DNA of 7,009 nt from Candidatus Brocadiaceae bacterium (GTDB taxonomy: Bacteria; Planctomycetota; Brocadiia; Brocadiales; Bathyanammoxibiaceae), in assembly GCA_030018855.1 (NCBI GenBank), contig JASEHG010000103.1, positions 1 through 7,009 on the forward strand, given 5' to 3'. Every line of letters begins with the position of its first letter. Within the stretch, counting starts at the first letter, position 1. The translations under genes and the position numbers were made by a program. A model generated the notes under the pieces. The model did not search any database. It worked only from the letters and a program-made list of their open reading frames with translations, and was not told where the DNA came from. Positions 1-5,828 of the stretch are shown here, piece by piece.

Positions 1-405
1 ACGGACTTTATTTATATGTTTGGTAGATTGGTATTTAAAATACCCAATTATGTGCCCCAAAGGCCGTTTTTGTTGTAGGGGCAGGGTCTCCCTGCCCTGT
101 GAATCGGGCGAGGAGACCTCGCCCCTACAAGTTACGTCAATCAGAATAATTCCATGTAAGTGGTTTGGCATGATTATATATTTATCCAATTCAACATTTT
201 CAAAATGATTATTTACTTCTATCCAAGATTGATTAACAATTTCCCCAATTTCTAACAACTCCATTCTGTCATCTACAACATTTCCAAAATAATGCCCCTG
301 ATTTTTCGTACATATTGTTACAAAATACGCCCCTGCTTGTGAATAATCATACCCCTTCAACCGAATAGAGTGACGATGGCAAACTGTACCCCTACGGTCT
401 CTCAT
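1..405 (-). CDS. REP-associated tyrosine transposase (RAYT, Y1/HUH, IS200-like), 3'-partial
   Basis: An uninterrupted minus-strand frame of 135 codons starts at the ATG at 405-403 and leaves the window at base 1 without a stop. The predicted N-terminus reads MRDRRGTVCHRHSIRLKGYD, and the block RxSIRLKGYDYSQAGAYFVT, followed by ICTKN, is typical of RAYT proteins. Residues 79-86 (MPNHLHGI) contain the HUH metal-binding pair His82 and His84. The catalytic tyrosine lies further on, outside the window. Known family members nick and rejoin single-stranded DNA at GTAG-footed palindromes (REPs). Residues 93-111 are encoded by such a palindrome (73-130); after it the frame resumes with RPLGHIIGYFK, the expected next RAYT block, so the insertion is in frame. 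The gene body is visibly more AT-rich than the genes to its right, consistent with horizontal acquisition. The start is uncertain: an AGGG about 7 bases upstream is only a weak ribosome site. Identification is by recalled family motifs. Confidence 0.87.
   Translation of the reverse strand, partial: MRDRRGTVCHRHSIRLKGYDYSQAGAYFVTICTKNQGHYFGNVVDDRMELLEIGEIVNQSWIEVNNHFENVELDKYIIMPNHLHGIILIDVTCRGEVSSPDSQGRETLPLQQKRPLGHIIGYFKYQSTKHINKVR
73..130. repeat. GTAG-footed REP pair in inverted orientation (BIME-like), inside the RAYT gene
   Basis: The outer arms TTGTAGGGGC (73-82) and GCCCCTACAA (121-130) are perfect inverted repeats. Within them lie two perfect 8-bp hairpins. The first is GGGCAGGG-TCT-CCCTGCCC at 79-97, preceded by GTAG at 75-78. 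The second is GGGCGAGG-AGA-CCTCGCCC at 106-124, followed by CTAC at 125-128. Read on its own strand, each unit is GTAG plus a GGGC-starting hairpin with a TCT loop, separated by 8 bases (98-105). This is the architecture of paired REP sequences with the GTAG foot recognised by RAYT enzymes. It is GC-rich inside an AT-rich gene and is translated as part of the transposase. Confidence 0.85.
378..395 (-). repeat. Possible degenerate half-REP at the 5' end of the RAYT gene
   Basis: On the minus strand this stretch reads GTAGGGGTACAGTTTGCC. It begins with the same GTAGGGG foot as the clear repeats but has no matching second arm nearby. It lies 7 bases inside the proposed transposase start and would supply residues 5-9 of an N-terminal extension. 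It may be a decayed repeat half or chance. Confidence 0.3.
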
Positions 406-442
406 AATCTGCCCTAAACACCAAGTCTCATTCGTCCCCGCA

Positions 443-691
443 TCATTTACGCCTCAGCCAATTCTTGGTCCTTGCCTTGATACCGTCAAGCTTCTGTGCC
501 ATTGCCGGGTATCGCTCCCTGACTCTGGTGAGCAGTCTCGCCGCCCATGTGTATTCGTGGGAAAGCAGATAAAGCCCGATAAGGAGAAATAGAATCCCCT
601 GGAGGAAGGGCAGAAAGAGACCTGCTATGCCCAGGAGGATGAAAATCCATCCAGCGACCAGTATAAGGATGCGCTTAACGTTGGCGTTCAC
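443..691 (-). CDS. Small membrane protein, PGPGW-like family
   Basis: This 82-residue protein has a GTG start at 691-689 preceded by AGAGGA a few bases upstream. Residues 7-44 form two closely spaced hydrophobic segments (ILILVAGWIFILLGIAGLFL, then FLQGILFLLIGLYLLS). They are followed by HEYTWAARLL and a basic, cytoplasmic-looking tail rich in Arg and Lys that ends LRRK. The pattern of a short helical hairpin followed by an aromatic-Trp-Ala motif and a basic tail resembles the PGPGW putative transmembrane family, although the Pro-Gly-Pro-Gly signature is reduced to LPFLQG. Function in this family is unknown. It lies 98 bases downstream of the YnfA-like gene and 37 bases before the proposed transposase start, all in the same direction, so it may be cotranscribed with the former. 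Confidence 0.65.
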   Translation of the reverse strand: MNANVKRILILVAGWIFILLGIAGLFLPFLQGILFLLIGLYLLSHEYTWAARLLTRVRERYPAMAQKLDGIKARTKNWLRRK

Positions 692-789
692 TATTCCTCT
701 GGCCCCTGGACAGACCCGAAGGGCTGTTATGCACCTATCCTACACACCCTCTTCCCAACATATCCCGCACACTCCTGGAATGTAGAATA

Positions 790-1119
790 CTATCCCCTTG
801 GCCAGTACATGATAACAGCCACACCTATAAGGGCGACAAAACCCCCAAGGAGGTCAAATCTGTCAGGAATTATCTTATCCACCTTCCAGCCCCACAGGAT
901 GGCAAGGACTATAAAAATGCCGCCGTAGGCCGCATAGACACGCCCAAAGTGGGCAGGTTGGAACGTCGGGATAATCCCGTAAAGAACAAGCACCACCGCC
1001 CCAAAGAGGGCAAACCATACACTCTTGCCCTCACGTAACCAGAGCCATACAAGGTACCCACCACCTATTTCGCACAAACCAGCCAAGATGAAGTAGAACA
1101 GTGACCTGGCAATCTCCAT
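790..1119 (-). CDS. ynfA: UPF0060/YnfA-family integral membrane protein
   Basis: This 109-residue protein has the length and signature blocks of the YnfA (UPF0060) family: LCEIGGGYLVWLWLREGKS (residues 15-33), YGIIPTFQPAHFGRVYAAYGG (about 47-67), the segment with WGWKVD, and the end DLLGGFVALIGVAVIMYWPR. Four hydrophobic segments are visible, near residues 5-27, 33-50, 62-80 and 88-106, so it is a compact four-helix inner-membrane protein. The family resembles small multidrug resistance-type transporters in size and topology, and a role in efflux is suspected for some members, but substrate and direction are not established. The ATG at 1119-1117 is preceded by GGAG and AAGG. The gene follows the dehydratase gene by 34 bases on the same strand and is probably cotranscribed with it, although nothing suggests a shared function. 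Confidence 0.92.
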   Translation of the reverse strand: MEIARSLFYFILAGLCEIGGGYLVWLWLREGKSVWFALFGAVVLVLYGIIPTFQPAHFGRVYAAYGGIFIVLAILWGWKVDKIIPDRFDLLGGFVALIGVAVIMYWPRG

Positions 1120-1153
1120 TTACCTTACTCCTATATCTGTTTTCATTTTTTCA

Positions 1154-2230
1154 TTAGATGGTTTTCTTCCTCAGCATCTCCACGAAGGCCTCTATCCTAG
1201 TCCTTAGCTGTCCGTCTATCCCACCCGGACGGTCACATTCCAGCGTCAGGATGGGTACCCCCAGGGCCCTTCTGAAGATAGTGTCGTACATGTTACGGTA
1301 GCAGAAACTCTGGACGTAGTGGATTAGGCCCTGGATTCCACGCCTCTTTATCTCGTGCCTTACGTCCTCTACCCTGCCCTGGATACCATAAGGATAGGTG
1401 TACAGGAGATACTGCTCCAGCAGGGTGCTTGTGGGATAAGGCATACTGAACTGCCTCTGTATCTCGTTAAAGACCACCCGGACGCCCAGTTCTTCAAGAA
1501 AACCGTACAGACCTCCGCATATCGGAGGCACCCCGATGAAGCCTATTTTTATTCCGCCAGGTAATGGCCTTCTCTCCCTCACCCCCTCCAGGAAGGCCCT
1601 GGCCTTCTTCTCAAAGAGGGACGGGTTGCCCATCATGTCGCTGGTGGAGACGTTCCAGATGTGATTCTCCTCCCCTCTGACCTTACCCTCCTGCCAGGTG
1701 AGGCGGTCTATCTCGTGCACTAGAGACCTGATGCGGTCCAATTCTTTCTTGACCCTTTCAGCCTCATTTATGGTCTTCTCATGTCCACCCAGGGTAGAGG
1801 CAAGGGTATTAAGGGACTCCTGTAGGGGCTCAAAATCTTGAGCCCCTACCTGCCTCCCGTGAGGGTATTTGAATGGTATGACCTCCACACCCTCCGAGGC
1901 CAGCACCTCCATCAGGGCAAAGGTATTACTACAATCGCCTTCCGCTACCCCTATCACCTTCTTCATCCCCAATTTCTTGACTGAAGAATAGATGCCCTTT
2001 ATCCAGGCGCAGTTATTCCTGGGCAGGCCCGAGGTCTCGGCCCTCTCCACAAGGTGTGTCGGGTCTTCATCTGTAATGAATATGTTATTCAAATCCACGG
2101 GTATGTGCCCCGAGGCAAAGATTATCTCTATAGGTACCGTAGAGGTAATGCCCACGCTCGTCTCGGGAGAGGGTTTCTCAGGGACAAGGAGGGCAGGATA
2201 GGCAACGGTCTCAAACGGCACAAACTCCAT
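1154..2230 (-). CDS. 2-hydroxyacyl-CoA dehydratase / benzoyl-CoA reductase-type subunit (HgdB/BcrB-like)
   Basis: This 358-residue protein matches the 2-hydroxyglutaryl-CoA dehydratase D-component family. Recognisable blocks are GHIPVDLNNIF (41-51), NNCAWIKG (72-79), GVAEGDCSNTF (94-104), GFIGVPPICGGLYGFLEELG (230-249) and SFCYRNMYDTIFRRALGVPI (308-327), then LECDRPGG. Cys74, Cys100 and Cys310 are the likely [4Fe-4S] ligands. Classical enzymes are heterodimers of two related subunits that remove water from 2-hydroxyacyl-CoA, or reduce aromatic acyl-CoA, after ATP-driven electron injection by an activator ATPase. Neither a partner subunit nor an activator is in this window, so substrate and activity cannot be named. 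The protein is somewhat shorter than many relatives. Codons 128-136 (VGAQDFEPL) are supplied by a perfect palindrome of the GTAGGGGC family. The ATG at 2230-2228 has AAGGA 6 bases upstream and a promoter at 2281-2309. Confidence 0.85.
   Translation of the reverse strand: MEFVPFETVAYPALLVPEKPSPETSVGITSTVPIEIIFASGHIPVDLNNIFITDEDPTHLVERAETSGLPRNNCAWIKGIYSSVKKLGMKKVIGVAEGDCSNTFALMEVLASEGVEVIPFKYPHGRQVGAQDFEPLQESLNTLASTLGGHEKTINEAERVKKELDRIRSLVHEIDRLTWQEGKVRGEENHIWNVSTSDMMGNPSLFEKKARAFLEGVRERRPLPGGIKIGFIGVPPICGGLYGFLEELGVRVVFNEIQRQFSMPYPTSTLLEQYLLYTYPYGIQGRVEDVRHEIKRRGIQGLIHYVQSFCYRNMYDTIFRRALGVPILTLECDRPGGIDGQLRTRIEAFVEMLRKKTI
1822..1849. repeat. In-frame GTAG-footed palindrome inside the dehydratase gene
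   Basis: GTAGGGGCTCAA (1822-1833) and TTGAGCCCCTAC (1838-1849) form a perfect 12-bp inverted repeat around an AATC loop. The ends GTAGGGGC and GCCCCTAC are identical to those of the element at 73-130. In the dehydratase frame it encodes VGAQDFEPL (residues 128-136) without disturbing the frame. The flanking protein (FKYPHGRQ before, QESLNTLASTLGG after) looks like the normal family helix, so the element occupies a surface linker or the start of a helix. Confidence 0.8.
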
Positions 2231-2280
2231 CGTATTTCCTTACTTCTAAGAGATTTGACCACAACAAGATAACTCTACGG

Positions 2281-2309
2281 ATTACATCAGAGAAGGAGTG
2301 TCAAGTCAA
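2281..2309 (-). promoter_or_regulatory. Sigma70-like promoter of the dehydratase gene
   Basis: On the minus strand, TTGACT (2309-2304) and TGTAAT (2286-2281) are separated by 17 bases, and each matches the consensus hexamer at five of six positions. The start of transcription would fall near 2274, leaving a leader of about 45 bases before the ATG at 2230. It makes the dehydratase-ynfA group independent of the fab operon. Confidence 0.55.
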
Positions 2310-2321
2310 GGGGATTTGCAG

Positions 2322-2351
2322 TTGTCAGGATGACAATCCGCCTCAGGCGGA
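2322..2351. repeat. Two abutting palindromes directly after the fabD stop codon
   Basis: TTGTCA-GGA-TGACAA (2322-2336) and TCCGCCT-C-AGGCGGA (2337-2351) are perfect inverted repeats placed end to end. The second touches the fabD stop codon (2352-2354). On the transcribed strand there is no run of T after them, so they are not a classical intrinsic terminator, but they could stabilise the 3' end of the fab transcript. The second hairpin resembles the inner hairpin of the element at 6953-7009. Confidence 0.7.
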
Positions 2352-3296
2352 CTAGGGCAGTACGGCCTCTAGAGATGGAACCGTCTCTAGACTATTAACG
2401 GTCTTATGGGGGTCTATACGGCGTATGAGTCCTGCAATGACCTTTCCAGGCCCCACCTCGTAAAACTCTTCCACACCGTCATTGAGGAGGTTTTGCATGG
2501 ACTCTGTCCAGCGGACTGGCCCCGTGAGTTGGGCCAGGAGGGCACTCCTTATTTCTTCTGGCTCCTGAACGTAACGGGCGTGGATGTTGGACACCACTGG
2601 AGTGTGTGCCCTCTGAATCCTCACCCTTTGGAGCTCTGAGGCCATCTTCGCCTGTGCCGAGGCCATAAGAGGTGAGTGAAAGGCACCGCTTACCTTAAGA
2701 GGGATTACCCTCTTGGCCCCCCGCTTCTTTGCCTCCTGAGAGACCACTTCCAGGGGTCTAGTTTCCCCCGAGATTACCACCTGGCCAGGACAGTTGTAGT
2801 TGGCGGCGCAGACTATGCCGTATTGAGAGGCCTCTTTACAGAGGGCCTCTACTTCCCCATCAGAGAGGCCAATGATGGAGACCATCCCCCCTGGACGTTC
2901 TTCCGAGGCCTCTTGCATGAACTTCCCCCTCTTGTATACCAGTCCCACGGCGTCTTCAAAGGCAATAGCCCCGGCAAAGACCAGTGCGGTGTATTCCCCC
3001 AGGCTTAATCCGGCAGTGGCATGGGCCTCGGGTCCGCATGAGGTGGATTTAGCCTTTAGGGAACGAAATACCTCCAGAATGGCAATGCTTGTGACAAGTA
3101 TGGCAGGCTGGTTGTGGACGGTCTTCTCTAGTTCTTGTTCACTACCGCTGAAGCAGAGTTGGGCGAGATCAAACCCCAGTATGTCATTGGCTTTCTGGTA
3201 GACCTTCCTCGCCTCCTGGTACCCTGCATAGAAATCTCTTCCCATGCCTGGGCGGTGGGCACCCTGGCCCGGAAATAGGAAGGCCCGGCGAGGCAT
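2352..3296 (-). CDS. fabD: Malonyl-CoA:ACP transacylase FabD
   Basis: FabD transfers malonyl from CoA to acyl carrier protein, supplying the extender for cytosolic fatty-acid synthesis. Counting from the ATG at 3296 the protein has 314 residues, close to the usual length. Visible motifs are FLFPGQGAHRPGMG (6-19, oxyanion-hole Gln11), AGLSLGEYTAL (95-105) with the nucleophile Ser98, the malonate-binding Arg123 in YKRGKFMQEA, NYNCPGQVVISG (167-177), GAFHSPLM with catalytic His207, and EVGPGKVIAGL near the end. The nucleophile elbow is GLSLG instead of the common GHSLG. A GTG at 3305 is in frame, but it lies inside the Shine-Dalgarno AGGTGG (3307-3302), which sits 5 bases before the ATG at 3296, so the ATG is preferred. 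The fabH stop ends two bases before this start, implying translational coupling. fabG and acpP, which often follow, are absent. Confidence 0.95.
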   Translation of the reverse strand: MPRRAFLFPGQGAHRPGMGRDFYAGYQEARKVYQKANDILGFDLAQLCFSGSEQELEKTVHNQPAILVTSIAILEVFRSLKAKSTSCGPEAHATAGLSLGEYTALVFAGAIAFEDAVGLVYKRGKFMQEASEERPGGMVSIIGLSDGEVEALCKEASQYGIVCAANYNCPGQVVISGETRPLEVVSQEAKKRGAKRVIPLKVSGAFHSPLMASAQAKMASELQRVRIQRAHTPVVSNIHARYVQEPEEIRSALLAQLTGPVRWTESMQNLLNDGVEEFYEVGPGKVIAGLIRRIDPHKTVNSLETVPSLEAVLP

Positions 3297-3298
3297 TA

Positions 3299-4291
3299 CT
3301 ACCACCTAATTATGGAGGAACTCCAGGTGATCCCGCCTCCAAAGGCGGCAAGGAGTACCAGGTCACCTGACTTTAACCTACCTTCCCGTTTTGCCTCGTC
3401 TAAAGCTATAGGGATGGATGCGGAAGAGGTATTACCGTATTTGTCTATATTATAGAAGACCTTTTCCATGGGCACACCCAGACGTTCCATTGTAGCTTCT
3501 ATTATACGGTAATTGCTTTGATGGAGGATGAAGAGGTCTATATCGTCCATTTTCAGGTTAGAAGAGCTTACCGTCTTACCTATGAGTTCGGTAAGGTTAG
3601 TAATGGCCAGTCTGAACACCTCTCTACCACGGAACTTTATGTAATGGAGGCGGTCCTCAAGGGTCTGAAGGGAAGACGGCATCTTTGACCCGCCTGCTGG
3701 CAGGGTCAACACCTCTGTATGAGAACCGTCTGCACCCAGGAGGGTAGTGAGTACCTCGCAGTGTCCATTACCCTTTTGAAGGACTACGGCCCCTGCCCCA
3801 TCCCCAAATAGGACGCAGGTAGCCCTGTCCGTGTAGTCAGTGACCTTAGAAAGACATTCTGCCCCTATTACCAGCACGTTGCTGGCCGCCCCTGCGTTGA
3901 TAAAGTTTTGGCCAATGGAAAGGGCATATATAAAACCTGCACACGCCGCTAGCACGTCAAAAGCCCCGGCCCTCTTGGCCCCTATCTTTTGCTGTACGTA
4001 GCAAGAGGTGGAAGGGAAGAGGCTGTCCGGGGTAATGGTGGAGGTGATAATCAGGTCTACATCCTTTGGCGATAGCCTGGCATCTTCAAGGGCTTTGAGG
4101 GCTGCTCGAGCGGCAAGGTCCGAGGTGGCTACGCCGTTCTCTACTACTCGTCTTTCTCTTATTCCTGTCCTTTTGACGATCCAATCATCAGTAGTATCAA
4201 CCATCCTCTCCAGGTCATGATTGGTAAGTCTTTTAGGAGGGAGAAAGGCACCTGTTCCAGTAATGGAAGCCTTGTGGTTATTTTGAGTCAT
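3299..4291 (-). CDS. fabH: 3-oxoacyl-ACP synthase III FabH
   Basis: FabH starts fatty-acid chains by condensing a short acyl-CoA with malonyl-ACP. The 330-residue product has standard family length and a complete Cys-His-Asn triad: Cys117 in DVLAACAGFIYAL, His257 in FILHQSNYRI (commonly HQANxRI, here Ser for Ala) and Asn287 in YGNTSSASIPIAL. Other family blocks are ITGTGAFLPPKRLTN (10-24), DDWIVKRTGIRERR (35-48), LFGDGAGAVVL (161-171) and the C-terminal AAFGGGITWSSSIIRW. The ATG at 4291-4289 is preceded by AAAGGAG with 4 bases of spacing. It lies 29 bases after plsX and only two bases before fabD. Acyl-CoA preference (acetyl or branched) cannot be read from the sequence. Confidence 0.97.
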   Translation of the reverse strand: MTQNNHKASITGTGAFLPPKRLTNHDLERMVDTTDDWIVKRTGIRERRVVENGVATSDLAARAALKALEDARLSPKDVDLIITSTITPDSLFPSTSCYVQQKIGAKRAGAFDVLAACAGFIYALSIGQNFINAGAASNVLVIGAECLSKVTDYTDRATCVLFGDGAGAVVLQKGNGHCEVLTTLLGADGSHTEVLTLPAGGSKMPSSLQTLEDRLHYIKFRGREVFRLAITNLTELIGKTVSSSNLKMDDIDLFILHQSNYRIIEATMERLGVPMEKVFYNIDKYGNTSSASIPIALDEAKREGRLKSGDLVLLAAFGGGITWSSSIIRW

Positions 4292-4320
4292 AACGCTCCT
4301 TTTTGTTGGAACCTATGTGC

Positions 4321-5367
4321 TTAACATACCCCCTTGCCAGTTGCCACCCCTGCCATATTCTCCTGCTCTACATGATTTGCCTCCAGTTCCGTAACTATAT
4401 GAGCATTTACGTTGTGCTTTGCGAACTGTATCGCCGCCTTTATAGCATTCTGTATGGACTTAAAATCGGACCTCCCGTGACATATGATACAAATACCATC
4501 CACGCCCAAAAGGGGCACTCCACCGTATTCGGAGTAATCCATACGAGCACGTAAGCTCCTGACGGCAGGCCTGAGAAGCCTCAGACCAATCCTGGACCAC
4601 GGCCTCCTGGAGGCCGCATCGCCCAGGGCACCTAAAAGCCCATCCGCAATGCCTTCGGCGAACTTTATAAGCACGTTCCCCACAAAACCTTCACAGATTA
4701 CTATGTCACATTTGCCTTCAAAGAGGTCCATGCCCTCCATATTACCGACAAAATTCAGGTTGGACTCCTTTAAAAGATTATAGGACTCTTTTACCAGGTC
4801 GTTCCCCTTTCCAGACTCTTCACCAATGTTTAAGAGGCCCACCCTTGGTTTTTTGATCCCCTGGATATACTTGCAAAAGACCGAACTCATCACGGCATAC
4901 TGTAGCAGATGGATAGGTTTACACTTAAGATTTGCGCCCACGTCCGCCACAATGCAGTACCCGCGACGTGTTGGGAGGGCAGCCACTATGCCTGGTCTGG
5001 TAACCCCCTTAAGCATCTTTAGGTGCATAGTACTGGCGGCTACAGCGGCCCCTGTGTTCCCTGCGCTCACCACTGCTACTGCCTCTCCCTTAGCTACCAA
5101 CTGTATCGCCTTAGTGATGGAAGAGTCCGTCTTCTGTCTCAGGGCCGTAACCCCAGGCTCCTCCATTCCCACCACCTGAGAGGCGTGCAATATACCAATA
5201 TTCTTTGGAATTGGCCTGAAGGAGCTGATAAGGAGCTTTTCCAGTTCCTTCTGTTCCCCTGCGAGGATTATCTCTACGTTTTTAAATTGGTTGGCCGCAA
5301 GTAGTGACCCTTTTACTATTTCATACGGGGCCTTATCACCACCCATAGCATCTACTACAATTCTCAT
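4321..5367 (-). CDS. plsX: Phosphate acyltransferase PlsX
   Basis: PlsX converts acyl-ACP and phosphate to acyl-phosphate, which PlsY uses to acylate glycerol-3-phosphate, so it links fatty-acid synthesis to phospholipids at the membrane. The 348-residue protein has the expected length and motifs: VVDAMGGDKAP (4-14), VVSAGNTGAAVA (99-110), ADVGANLKCKP (141-151), LLNIGEESGKGND (178-190), CEGFVGNVLIKFAEG (225-239) and YGGVPLLGVDGICIICHGRS (281-300). The ATG at 5367-5365 follows the rpmF stop after three bases; a GGAGAGGG about 8 bases upstream lies within the end of rpmF, so the two are likely translationally coupled. The C-terminal tail after residue 325 is longer and less recognisable than the core. 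Confidence 0.97.
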   Translation of the reverse strand: MRIVVDAMGGDKAPYEIVKGSLLAANQFKNVEIILAGEQKELEKLLISSFRPIPKNIGILHASQVVGMEEPGVTALRQKTDSSITKAIQLVAKGEAVAVVSAGNTGAAVAASTMHLKMLKGVTRPGIVAALPTRRGYCIVADVGANLKCKPIHLLQYAVMSSVFCKYIQGIKKPRVGLLNIGEESGKGNDLVKESYNLLKESNLNFVGNMEGMDLFEGKCDIVICEGFVGNVLIKFAEGIADGLLGALGDAASRRPWSRIGLRLLRPAVRSLRARMDYSEYGGVPLLGVDGICIICHGRSDFKSIQNAIKAAIQFAKHNVNAHIVTELEANHVEQENMAGVATGKGVC

Positions 5368-5370
5368 CCT

Positions 5371-5601
5371 TTATACCCTCTCCACCGCTACCACCTGACG
5401 GTCACGATAGTAGCCACAGTTGTGACATATAGTATGGGGAAGCTTTATGTGCTTACACTGGGGACACACAAAACGTTTGGAAAGACTGCCTGAGGCCTTC
5501 CCTAACCTCTGAAAACTCGGGATCCCTGGAGGTGTAAGAAAGTCGTGAGACCTCCTTTTCCTGGTCCTGGAGTTTGAAAACCTCCTCTTTGGATTTGCCA
5601 T
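5371..5601 (-). CDS. rpmF: Large-subunit ribosomal protein bL32
   Basis: The N-terminus MANPKRRFSNSRTRKRRSHD is the signature of bL32. A four-cysteine zinc ribbon follows: CPQC (Cys46, Cys49) and CHNC (Cys59, Cys62), ending in GYYRDRQVV. At 76 residues it is longer than the usual 57-65; the extra length lies in residues 22-44 between the basic N-terminus and the zinc ribbon. All four metal ligands are present, so this is a zinc-dependent form. It is the first gene of the rpmF-plsX-fabH-fabD operon, three bases ahead of plsX, with AAGGTAGGA just upstream of the ATG at 5601-5599. The common upstream partner yceD (DUF177) is missing; a promoter lies about 110 bases upstream instead. Confidence 0.95.
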   Translation of the reverse strand: MANPKRRFSNSRTRKRRSHDFLTPPGIPSFQRLGKASGSLSKRFVCPQCKHIKLPHTICHNCGYYRDRQVVAVERV

Positions 5602-5709
5602 TTCCTACCTTTTTAAACCAGCGCCAGACATAAAAACACGAAATCCACCACTCAAAAAACCTATTTATTTATGCTTACAAAAATTACAGCTCACCCCTAG
5701 AGTTGAGGT

Positions 5710-5738
5710 ATTTTATTAGTCCAACCCATGATTGTCAA
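5710..5738 (-). promoter_or_regulatory. Sigma70-like promoter of the rpmF-plsX-fabH-fabD operon
   Basis: On the minus strand a perfect TTGACA (5738-5733) is followed after 17 bases by TAAAAT (5715-5710), five of six matches to the -10 consensus. Transcription would begin near 5703, giving a leader of about 100 bases before rpmF. It is the strongest promoter-like signal in the window, as expected for a ribosomal protein and lipid operon. Confidence 0.7.
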
Positions 5739-5751
5739 GTAAAATTTACTT
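5737..5751. promoter_or_regulatory. Palindrome touching the -35 box of the rpmF promoter, candidate operator
   Basis: AAGTAAA (5737-5743) and TTTACTT (5745-5751) are a perfect 7-bp inverted repeat with one central base. It overlaps the upstream end of the -35 hexamer by two bases, a position where a dimeric regulator could act. I do not recognise it as the site of a known fatty-acid regulator such as FapR, FabT or FadR. It could equally be part of an AT-rich UP-like element. Confidence 0.35.
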
Positions 5752-5828
5752 TAAATATTGTAATGTCCATAGACATAGGGGGATATCCACCTTGGGTAGA
5801 CAGAGAAGCGTCTCCAAAATCAGGAAGT

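Noticed and set aside
20..208. Plus-strand 62-codon frame at the left end
   Set aside because: It is antisense to the transposase frame, whose translation shows clear family motifs, and it runs through the palindrome; its own translation resembles nothing.
321..336. GGGGCGTATT on the minus strand, matching the foot of the right-edge element
   Set aside because: It encodes the conserved AGAYF block of the transposase and has no GTAG foot or second arm, so the match is most likely chance.
710..727. Hairpin ACAGACC-CGAA-GGGCTGT before the PGPGW-like gene
   Set aside because: On the minus strand it has a TTCG loop and a 7-bp stem with one mismatch. It is too short to call a regulator, and no T run makes it a terminator.
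2676..3201. Overlapping plus-strand frames of about 110 codons opposite fabD
   Set aside because: They are shadows of fabD; no ribosome site or recognisable protein motif was seen.
4826..5304. Plus-strand frames of 93-117 codons opposite plsX
   Set aside because: They are shadows of the strongly conserved plsX frame.
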